A DNA stretch of 25,231 nt from Asterionellopsis glacialis. Its lineage: Eukaryota; Bacillariophyta; Plagiogrammaphyceae; Rhaphoneidales; Asterionellopsidaceae. The notes under the pieces were generated by a model, which was given only the letters and a program-made list of their open reading frames with translations, did not search any database and was not told where the DNA came from. Below, in pieces: positions 17,682 through 25,231 of this stretch. How positions within the stretch are numbered: the first letter of the stretch is position 1; each line of letters starts with the position of its first letter. Made by a program: the position numbers and the translations under genes. The DNA lies in contig WKLE02000042.1 of assembly GCA_014885115.2 (NCBI GenBank), forward strand, positions 1 to 25,231. Direction: 5' to 3'.

Positions 17682-17838
17682 TCAGAGATTTTTTAGTGCA
17701 GCCACGAGTTGGATGTCATGGGCTAATTCCACATCTAAGAGTTCCTGTTCTAATTGGTGGGCAAATCTTGTGGCTTTGGTTTGAGCGAGTGAACGGATAT
17801 TACTTCGGAGGGTCCTAATCAATTTGACACAATGTTGT

Positions 17839-19060
17839 TTACTTTTTTATGGGTGTTAAATATGCATTGGATGTGATCATGTGTTGGATACTGGGTTCAT
17901 CGTGGGGGTGATTTTGGTAGAGATAATGTAACTTCCTGGTCGCATTGTATTTAAGTTGCTCGTTGCAAAGTTTGTGTGACTGTGGTGGTCTCATTGGTTT
18001 TTGAGCTTTCTGTTCAGCACTAAGTGCTGCTTGCACCACTAACATGTCAATCTTTTTGGCAACTTTGATGGCAATTGTAGAGTCAGAATCAAGTTGTTCT
18101 AACATTTTCCTGATGTTGTTCAAATTTAAGTGAGAATACAGTGCCTCGATATAAAGTTGATTAGACTTTTGATTGCCACTGTGGATGCCACGCAATTGAG
18201 CTGGGGCGAGAGGGGAGGTATAATTCCCAAACAATTTGTGCGTGTTAATATCTAGGAACATTCCTCGATGGTCTGATACTATTTGATGATGAAAGGGTTC
18301 ATATCCTGCTGCTACAGTGGTCTCTAAGATACCTTTTGCACACAGAGCATAATCAATATGACGCTTCCCTCTGGAATAAGTGTTAAAAGTGGTGGTGCCA
18401 ATCTTGTCCGAGAACAAGTCATGCAGGTGAAATGTGTTGGCTAGTTTTGTAATTCCTTTGAGATCAACTCCAAATTCTTCATTAAAGTTGCCTGCCAGCA
18501 GGAGTTCGTGATTTTTGTTGGATGTGATACTAGATACTAATGCATGTAAGTCTAGAATGAAATTATACCTTGGATTATCGCTGTTTGTGCGTTGTTGTTG
18601 TTTTAAGATAGAAGTTTGTTGGGAGAAGGCAGTCATGGTGTTTAATCAAGCTATGGTAGCAGAGTCTTTACACACTTGAAAGATGAAGATTAAGTGAATA
18701 TCTTTGGTTTTACCATTCAACTGCCAGTGGATCCATCGGCCTAGGGGGTCATTGGTGCGTTGTTTAACTTGGCCTGTAGTATTGCCTTGAGTCCAACTAA
18801 GAAGTCCTCCTGGTTTGTATTGAGTAACTGTTGGTATACTAGTACCTGACAAGCTATATTTGAAATGGTAGTTATATTTGCATAGAGTTGAGTGAAGAAT
18901 GTCGTTGATCTGATGGTTGGTTTTATCAATGTTGGTTTCAATTAATGCAATAATATCTGCATTGATGCAATGCATCTCAGTTGCAATGGTATTCATGTTG
19001 CTGCCGTCGTGATCTAATTGAATGCTGTTTACATTGTGGATGTAAATTCAAAGAACATGA
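17839..19060 (-). pseudogene. LINE ORF2 APE-type endonuclease domain
   Basis: The fold of apurinic endonucleases is visible in one phase. It begins with YIHNVNSI (Asn), then ADIIALIETNID (catalytic Glu), PLGRWIHWQL, HELLLAGNFNEEFG (where GDFN is expected) and HIDYAL, then VSDHRGMFLDI (catalytic His). Two TGA stops interrupt it, near 19050 and at about 18646. The enzyme nicks the target to prime reverse transcription. The Asp-to-Asn change in GDFN removes a catalytic residue. The C-terminal part (from about 18230 down) is a charged linker toward RT. Confidence 0.78.
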
Positions 19061-19283
19061 TCTGGTTTAATGTCAGAGATAACATCACCGATGTTTTGAA
19101 AATGATCATGGTGGAGTGGTGGTGATTTTTCTGGTATGTATCAATGGAGAAGTGTTTGAGTGTTGTTGGATGATGTTATTTTCCTGCTGATGCAATTTTT
19201 GTGTGATATTTGCAATGGGATGAGGTTTTGATGGTCTTGTGATATTCATGAATTAATGTCTTGGAGATACTTTTTGATACTCA

Positions 19284-19859
19284 TCATTTACTCTGTCCTG
19301 TTCTGGATTGGGTTTTCCCTAACTTGGCTGGAGTGTGATATGAGTTGTTGGATGAGTCAGGGATTTCCAGTATCGATTCAGCAGTGGAATCAGTTGTAGA
19401 GAAATCGCCGTTGTCGTTCTTTGGTAGTTTTTGGACTGGGGAGTGAACTGGAGATTCAGATTCAAGATGCGCATTGAATTGTTGTTGAATGGAGACTTGG
19501 ATACAATTGGCAACTTCAGTCAATAAATTGCTGTGGAATTGGTTTTTGTATTCGGCTAATTCTTTGGCTCGGGCCTCTTGGGCTTCTTTGTGTTGCTGTT
19601 GTAATAAGGAAATGGCCGCTTTGGCTTGTTCATTTTGTTCTTTCATTGCCTCAAATTGTTTTTCAATGTCACGTCTAGAGTCTTCAAGTAACGACTGGAG
19701 CTTGGACTTCATTGTTGCAATAGTCATTTTGTTGGAGTTAGTAGTTGTTGGATTAGATTTGTTTTGTTGGCTGTTGTTTTTGCTGTTTTGATTGGAGACG
19801 GAAGCCCAGGTCAGCTGGTTTGCTGATTTCAATCTTAAAGATGAGACTTTCTCTCCATA
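19284..19859 (-). pseudogene. LINE ORF1 C-terminal part with coiled coil
   Basis: The open frame runs from the solo-LTR insertion point to the TAA/TGA at 19284. It starts NYGEKVSSLRLKSANQLTWA, then a Ser/Asn/Gln-rich stretch, then a strongly helical region (RRDIEKQFEAMKEQNEQAKA, QQQHKEAQEARAKELAEYKN) predicted to form a coiled coil. A Ser/Thr/Pro-rich tail follows. ORF1 proteins of LINEs often trimerise through coiled coils and coat the RNA. It has been separated from its N-terminal part by the solo LTR. Confidence 0.6.
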
Positions 19860-19864
19860 GTTGA
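19860..19864 (+). repeat. 5-bp target duplication of the solo LTR, low-coordinate copy
   Basis: GTTGA, repeated at 20191-20195. Confidence 0.7.
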
Positions 19865-20190
19865 TGCTCTATGCCGCCTATGTTGACCACGACACAACAC
19901 AACAATCAGACAATCAACACACAAAAGAAAAGAAGACTTTTATTTGGTGATGAAAATTATGAGCTAATTTATAATTATAATTTTTAGTTAAAGAAGATCC
20001 AAAGAAGATCCAAAAGAATCTTCAAGATTCAAGGAACATCTGAACATCTGGCCGGATAGCAATCTTCAAGTGAAGTTCAATTGCACCATCTGGAAATTAA
20101 GAATTCTTTGTCATGTAACTTGTGAGTCCATCTGCTTGTCCACACAACAATCATCCATCCTCAAGAGTGTCCTACAGGGAGTGTACTTCA
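19865..20190 (-). repeat. inverted solo LTR of the A/B gypsy family inside the LINE
   Basis: On the minus strand it begins TGAAGTACACTCCCTGTAGG and ends CATAGAGCA, the TG...CA limits of the family. It is flanked by the 5-bp repeat GTTGA, as expected of integrase-made insertions. The poly(A) signal region (CACCAAATAAAAGTC) and the following T/G-rich run match the LTRs at 11319 and 22184. At 326 bp it is about 78 bp longer than those; the U3 middle differs and holds a short tandem GAAGATCCAAA repeat. A solo LTR arises by recombination between the two LTRs of a complete insertion. Confidence 0.82.
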
Positions 20191-20195
20191 GTTGA
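20191..20195 (+). repeat. 5-bp target duplication of the solo LTR, high-coordinate copy
   Basis: GTTGA, repeated at 19860-19864. It marks the true LTR edges. Confidence 0.7.
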
Positions 20196-20202
20196 GATGG
20201 AT

Positions 20203-21660
20203 TCATGATCTTCTGGTGTTAGTTGTGGTTGATGCTACACTATTCGTGGAGTTTGGAGTGGTACGTTCCTTGATCGGAGGAATGAATATGGCAGAACTAC
20301 CTGGCTGAATTTTTGAGTAATAAGTTTCAGCAGTACTCAGCTGAGAAACTTCTGATTGATCGTCTGAGTATGGAGTAGTGCTGATTTTCCGGTGAAATTT
20401 AGTAACAAAATCAGGTTGAAAAACGTCTTGTATGTGAGGTTTAAGGCTGTCAATTACTTCCATGGCTTCAGATTCATATGAGTCAAAATAGATAAATAAA
20501 AATCTGCTTGTTCCCCGACTTTTGATAGATTGAAATAAAGGGCCACTTGTTTCTTTTGAATTTGTTTTGATTAAACATTCATGGATTGACATTTCTATAA
20601 CATTGCCATCAAAAGTTGCTGCAGTCTACTGTTTACTAAAGATGTCGTGAAAACCAAAGATAGATCATTTTTTAAATGTTGGAATGATCTGATTGTGTTC
20701 TGTTGCATGTGCAATTACAGCTTCATTAGAAACAAGCTTAGTGATGCCTTGAAATGGGATGATTTTGGTATGCTTCAATTGGGATGGTAATGTTCCGCTT
20801 GAATAACCCACAATAAGTGCTTCCATGTATTTTTCTATGTTCTTAACACTGCAAGAAATGGTAATTGCATATACAAAAATGGCGTTGGGACTGCGGCCAA
20901 CTCTAGTCTTTCAGGGGCAAAGATCGATTTTGCATTCTGTGCAATTACTATTCTGAATTATGACGCTCTATAAGTTTGTTTTTAATTCCTTGTATCTGCT
21001 CCAATCTGGGTGTGCAAATTTAAGCCAGGCTAAAGTCCTGTTATTCGTTGTTGATAATTTGGTAATCCACATTCAATGATTATTTTGGTCAAGCCATGGT
21101 CGCATAGATTTTTGGAAAGTAGAGAATGTCATAGAAGTTTCAATGAGGAGGAAAAATTTAAGAATGTTGGTGTCATTTTGACCATGAAAGGCATTCATAC
21201 CAGAGATCCATTTTTTGATGTGTTCTTTCCCATTTGGTAATTGGGATGGCTTATTAAGTGGATTGGTTTTATCGGAGTCCTGCCACCTGAAAATAAGAAT
21301 TGAGTTATCCAAATTGTAAATTTGTTCAACAAACTTTTGCTGGAGTGTAGTTACTTGAACAATGCATTTGCGTCTTGAGGAACAGACATGTGCACTTGTA
21401 GCCTGTACTTGTAATGAGTAGTGTGCTCTTTACCTAAATTAGAGAATCCTGGGCTACCTTTTTTGTTTTTTTCCTTGGAAAGTAATGAACTAACCGGATT
21501 CTTGATGATCTCTGGAAGCAAAGTAGTCATGGATGGTAGATTGGTTGTTGGACCACAGCGCACTGGTAGAATCACCGTCATTGTTGTTGGCGTCAGGAGG
21601 TTGCATCGGTGGCTGTTGGTTGTTGGTCACGGATAAATTATCCAAAGTATGAGTGGAAAT
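20203..21660 (-). pseudogene. LINE ORF1 N-terminal and middle parts, decayed
   Basis: Going down from about 21610, one phase gives a Pro/Asn/Asp-rich start (MQPPDANNNDGDSTSALWSN). A shift leads to NPVSSLLSKEKNKKGSPGFS and HYKYRLQVHMSVPQDANALF. A second shift near 21345 leads to VTTLQQKFVEQIYNLDNSIL, IFRWQDSDKTNPLNKP and ILKFFLLIETSMTFSTFQKS. Then comes TLAWLKFAHPDWSRYKEL near 21010, and finally the open piece 20592-20203 (SRFLFIYFDSYESEAMEVID). This is the pattern of the nucleic-acid-binding first protein in this retroelement lineage. The bases up to 21734 form the 5' UTR. Confidence 0.55.
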
Positions 21661-21734
21661 ACTACAAAGTTACAGACGTAGATTTAGTCCTGCGGGCTCT
21701 TTACCAGACAAACAATTCTTATCTTGGAAAAGAG

Positions 21735-21752
21735 TGAGTGGTAACTTTATCA
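21735..21752 (+). repeat. target-site duplication of the LINE, right copy
   Basis: TGAGTGGTAACTTTATCA, identical to 13431-13448. It is followed by CTAAGAAGAAAGCAC, homologous to 23496-23510 in element B. Confidence 0.85.
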
Positions 21753-22183
21753 CTAAGAAGAAAGCACAAATAAAATTTACACTCCCGGAGTTCATGGACG
21801 AAAAGACAATAGCTTGGTTTTGTCAGGTGGAAAAAAGAAAAAACCAAACCACACAAACTATCCACTGGTAAGGGTACAAATTACCCATGAAATACCATGG
21901 CGAGGGCTTAGACCCAGAACGCGCGGAAGCAATCTACCACATGTCAGTCCAACTGGCTGTCCTCAAGGAAGAAGAACTACGGCAATCATCCATTTTAGAT
22001 GCTAATTATGACAAAGTCAATTTAGGCAAGGCAGCCTCTCACTGGAAACACCTTACTTATAACAAGCGAAAAATAATGCTGAAGTGCCTCCATAGATACC
22101 TAGAAGCCTTTAAGGGCAGGATTGGCACCCTTAAGATAAAACCAGTTAGACCAGAAATAGACCCTAACGCAGAACTATATAAT
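21753..22183 (+). pseudogene. element A: segment between protease and RT
   Basis: It continues the protease frame of A after the LINE (KAQIKFTLPEFMDEKTIAWF). A small deletion relative to B removes the end of protease. The segment MKYHGEGLDPERAEAIYHMS through the linker to RT (KPVRPEIDPNAE) is over 80% alike to B at 23692-23980 by eye. It ends at 22183 against B's LTR, before any RT motif. Confidence 0.72.
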
Positions 22184-22430
22184 TGAAGTACACTCCCTGT
22201 AGGACACTCCTAAAGGATGGATGATTGATGCATGGGCAAGCAGACAGACTCACCAAAAATTACCATTTACTACAATTTCCTGAGTTCTTACTTCTTACTA
22301 AATTGCCAAATCTTCTCAGGATTAAACTAAGCTCATAATTTTCATCACCAAATAAAAGTCTTCTTCTTTTGTGTGTGTTGATTGTCTGATTGTTATGTTG
22401 TGCTGCCATTGACACCAGCAGCATAGGGCA
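22184..22430 (+). repeat. 5' LTR of gypsy element B
   Basis: It runs from TGAAGTACACTCCC to CATAGGGCA. AATAAA is at 22351-22356, followed by TTTTGTGTGTGTTGATTG. It is nearly the same length as A's LTR with scattered differences. The five bases before it (ATAAT, 22179-22183) would be the target duplication. Confidence 0.82.
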
Positions 22431-22473
22431 TAGTAATGTTACTCCCTCTTTCAGAGGATTTTAACTCAAAAAC

Positions 22474-24447
22474 ATGAAGACCTTCTACTCCTCCAATGAG
22501 TTTCAGAAGAAAGCTCAGCAGTTGAGTCAACAGCAGACTCTGCTGAACCCTCCTGCAATCCCCTTCGTGAAAACAAAGAAGCAGAGGTTGAAGTTGAAAG
22601 GCGATGACAAAGATTCCTACAAGACCATCAAGAATTGAATTGATCCCTCTGATGAAGGCTCAGACTCTGAAACAATTGAAAAGAGAGTCAAGCAATTTGA
22701 GAATGGATCTGCTGAAGAGTGGATCCAGTGGAGGATTGAATTTGCTGAGGTAGAGAGAGAATACCCTCTCACCAAAGCCTCATCCAAGACTTCCATGGCC
22801 CTCACCCTTCTGAAGGGTAGAGCAAGGCAGCTGTTCCAAGCAGCAAATGACAATCGCCAGAGCAAAAATGCCGCCCTCAAGAAGCCAGCCCAAAAAGATC
22901 CGGAACAGACCTTTGAATTGGCAAGAATTTTAAGTGTTGTAGCAACTGCCGTATGAACAACTATAACACCAACAAATGTACTGTGGACAAGTTGAAAAAG
23001 AAGGATTTGGGTAAATCCAAGACGTGCACATAGGAACAGGTAAAAACGATGATTAGTTTGCTCAAAGTATCGAAAGATAACAAGAAAAAGAAACATAAAG
23101 TGCAGTACGAATCAGATTCTTCTTCCAATAACGAACCTAGTTCATACTTTGTGCAACATAGTAAAATTAAACGTAAAAATAGTAGTGAAGAATTTGACAA
23201 TTACTTTACACCTACTTCCTACACTGAATCAAATCTTTTTCCCAACGTAGAACAATCGTACAACATGCTGCGCAGTCAGCAAAAAGCAAAAAAGCAGAAA
23301 TGTACGTACCACACTACTGAAGTAGTAGGCAAGATAATAAACCAAGATGGCGAGTTCGTTCCTATACGGATCCTACTTGACACTGGTAATACTGTGACAA
23401 TCATTCTTAAAGAGTACATGGAATGGGGGAAAGCCAGTTCTTACAAGAACCCTAAAACTACACAGTGGAACACTATGGGAGGTAACTATATCAATAAGCC
23501 GAAAGCGCAAATTTGCACTCCCAGAGTTCACTAACAAAAAGACGATAGTTTGGTCCTGTCACGTGGACGAACAAACAAAACAAAAAGATGCTCAGTACAG
23601 CATAATTGTTTGAACCGATCTGATGCAAGCCATGGGCCTTTATATATGCTTTAGCCTGCAAACTATCCACTGGTAAGGGTACGAATTACCCATGAAATAC
23701 CATGGAGAGGGCTCAGACCCAGAACGCGCAGAAGCAATCTACCACATGACAGTCCAACTGGCTGTCCTCAAGGAAGCAGAACTACGGCAATCTTCCATTT
23801 TAGACACTAATGATGAAAAAGTCAATTTAGGCAAGGCAGCCTCTCACTGGAAACACCTTACTTATAATGAGCAAAAAATAATGCTTAAGTGCCTACAAAA
23901 ATACTCTCAAGCCTTTAAGGGCAGGCTCGGAACACTTAAGATAAAACCAGTCAGACTCGAAATAGAAGCTGACGTGGAACCATATCATGCCAGGCCATTT
24001 CAAGTACCACATTTCTTAGAAGGAACTACTAAAAGGGAAATTAATAGGCTGGAAGCGATAGGCATTTTAGAAAAGAACCATGACAGTGAATGGGCAGCCC
24101 CCACATTTGTTGTACGAAAGAAAACAGGCCATGTACGTATCGTAACCGACTTTCATCAACTCAACAAAGTAATTAAGAGAAAACCATTTCTGTTACCAAA
24201 AATAGCTGACCTACTACAAAAGCTAGACTGATTTCAATACAATCTAAGTATGGGTTACTATCATGTTCTGTTAGATGAGAAATCACAGGAACTGTGTACT
24301 ACAATTCTACCATGGGGTAAATACAGGTACAAACGCCTACCTATGGGTATTAAGAACAGCCCTGATATCTTTCAGAAAATCATGAATGATATACTAGGAG
24401 ACTTAGAATTTGCACGGGCATACATAGATGATATTTTAATCATGTTA
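22474..24447 (+). pseudogene. gag-protease-RT of element B, decayed
   Basis: Gag starts at ATG 22474 (KTFYSSNEFQKKAQQLSQQQ) with a TGA at 22636. A deletion near 22920 removes the capsid end. The knuckle at 22938-22979 reads CX2CX4YX4C, with Tyr replacing the zinc-binding His. The protease has RILLDTGNTVTIIL near 23380 and a second conserved block YSIIV(stop)TDLMQAMGLYICF, where Gly of the usual IIGTDL is a TGA. RT (about 23960-24447) shows EWAAPTFVVRKKTGHVRIVT, DFHQLNKVIKRKPFLLPKI, a TGA at 24229, then FQYNLSMGYYHV, TTILPWGKYRYKRLPMGIKN and YIDD at 24421-24432. The catalytic Asp of motif A (xLDLSMGYY) has been lost in a small deletion. Domain order and motifs are clearly Ty3/gypsy. Confidence 0.8.
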
Positions 24448-25231
24448 CTTTGTGGACCAATGTGGTGTCAACACCAATCAACTTTCATGTAATCAGCACT
24501 TTCCTATTAGTGGAAATGGAAATAATTATCCATCAAAGTACCAGACCAAGGGACCTATTCCTTATGAATTTGTTTCTGACCATTACAGAGTGAGCCTTGA
24601 TGACTATAAACCATCAGAAATACAAGTGAATGATACTGATTTTCAACATGTCAATGAAATTGATTCATTACCTGAACCTCCCAACTTTCTTGATCCTGAA
24701 ATTTTGTTAAGAGAGCAAAGACATCCAATGTGTTCACCAATGAAACAAGATCATGCATCAACTTCTGCACAAACTCATGGTAACATTGTATATGTTTGAT
24801 GATATTATCAAATGGGCAGCAGAGGATGCTGCTCTACATAACGTGCGATTTGATTGCCAATTTCCTTCTAGAGAGAAAATTCTGAAGGACTTGGAAACAC
24901 TTTTTAAAACTGCCCCAATGAAGCCTAGATCATTGTCCTACCAACTAGAATGTAAGGGACAAGAGAGTTTACCTGTTTTTAATTTTGAAGCCATGTTGGC
25001 ATCTTTGTTACATGATGAGCATCTCAGCTGCAAAACTTAGTTATTCAAGCTGATAACCCTGCTAAATTTCAAGAAAAATATACCCTTGAATCAAATATAT
25101 CGAATGAGTTGCATACTGGTACTGTTTGTTGTGATTCTATCAAGGAATCATGTCAACACCCCAATGATGTTTTTTTGGGTATTGGGTTGTACATTGATGG
25201 GACTAATTTGGGCAATTTCACCAATTCTAAG
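24448..25231 (+). pseudogene. decayed DNA-transposon transposase-like sequence (possibly Plavaka/CACTA type), runs off window
   Basis: Three overlapping frames form one protein-like path: 24452 to about 24750 (GVNTNQLSCNQHFPISGNGN, DHYRVSLDDYKPSEIQVN), then 24753 to about 25030 (LYMFDDIIKWAAEDAALHNV, FPSREKILKDLETL, MLASLLHDEHL), then to the window end (NLVIQADNPAKFQEKY, VFLGIGLYIDGTNLGNF). The FDDIIKWA block, the N-LV---DNP block and the final hLYIDGTN block are in the order I recall for Plavaka-like transposases common in fungi and diatoms, where the IDGT Asp is probably catalytic. The family name is from memory and uncertain. Two shifts make it non-functional. Its start at about 24448 follows directly on the gypsy YIDD motif. 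Confidence 0.5.

Larger units (their letters stand above)
13449..21734 (-). mobile_element. LINE (non-LTR retrotransposon) with ORF1, APE endonuclease, RT and RNase H, decayed
   Basis: It occupies 8286 bp, or about 7.95 kb without the solo LTR and one copy of its duplication. It is flanked by an 18-bp target duplication, and its 3' end (low coordinate) is a short ATT-type microsatellite tail rather than poly(A). Read on the minus strand, the order is ORF1 (two parts, about 21660-20203 and 19859-19284), endonuclease, RT, thumb/linker, RNase H and a C-terminal conserved domain. Many frameshifts and stops exist in every part. Residue patterns such as GQGSGNSP, FVDDSTGYC and NYCRLHLQVITISDVT are ones I associate with an abundant diatom RT lineage. 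Confidence 0.85.
11319..22183 (+). mobile_element. Ty3/gypsy element A, split by a LINE and cut by element B
   Basis: It consists of LTR, gag with a CCHC knuckle and retropepsin up to 13448. It resumes at 21735 with the segment that follows protease in its sister copy B, and stops at 22183 exactly where B's LTR begins. The sequence on the two sides of the LINE joins seamlessly when aligned with B around 23480. RT, RNase H, integrase and the 3' LTR of A are not seen in this window; they may lie beyond B. Confidence 0.75.
22184..24447 (+). mobile_element. Ty3/gypsy element B, inserted in element A, truncated in RT
   Basis: 5' LTR, gag, protease and RT up to motif C, in order. After the YIDD box the gypsy reading is lost and an unrelated transposase-like sequence begins. 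No thumb, RNase H, integrase or 3' LTR is seen. Confidence 0.78.

Noticed and set aside
4130..24447. Possibility that TGA is recoded in this genome
   Set aside because: TAA and TAG stops also interrupt the decayed frames, the intact cullin and gypsy frames use TGG for Trp, and the gypsy frame ends in TGA.
1..25231. CRISPR arrays, prokaryotic operons, riboswitches
   Set aside because: No regularly spaced repeats or ribosome-binding sites; the intron, cullin and LINE show eukaryotic nuclear DNA.

Overview
The window looks like nuclear DNA of a diatom or a close stramenopile relative. The evidence is one intact, intron-containing cullin gene next to a dense stack of nested transposons. The LINE and Ty3/gypsy proteins have residue patterns I associate with diatom retroelement families. 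The organism call is inference; no rRNA or other marker is present.

Layout. 1-1163 is non-coding and holds a CRE-like (TGACGTCA) cluster at the left edge. 1164-3953 (+) is a two-exon CUL1-type cullin with an unlisted 24-codon first exon and a 555-bp phase-0 intron. 4130-5752 (-) holds two frameshifted or broken host-type reading frames, one membrane-like and one Pro/Gln/Ser/Thr/Asn-rich. 5965-~9800 (+) is a truncated Ty3/gypsy element. Its 1227-codon open frame encodes RNase H, a previously unassigned middle domain and integrase, but no reverse transcriptase. The middle domain reads as a degenerate cytosine-5 DNA methyltransferase. 9800-10101 (-) is a possible host exon, and 10087-11318 (+) holds two decayed frames of unknown origin.

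From 11319 on there is a nested pile. Gypsy element A (LTR at 11319-11566) carries gag and protease, then is split by a minus-strand LINE (13449-21734) with an 18-bp target-site duplication. The LINE has ORF1, APE endonuclease, RT and RNase H and is heavily decayed. It is itself hit by an inverted solo LTR of an A-like family (19865-20190, 5-bp duplication). A resumes at 21735 and is cut at 22184 by a second copy, B, of the same family. B runs through gag, protease and RT until 24447, where a decayed transposase-like sequence starts and runs off the window.

Together the order of insertion can be read: decayed host or older element sequence, then A, then the LINE and B (relative order unknown), then the solo LTR within the LINE. 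The cullin exon and the 3.7-kb gypsy frame are uninterrupted, so the frameshifts elsewhere are more likely real decay than poor sequence. The most interesting feature is the methyltransferase-like domain inside the gypsy polyprotein.
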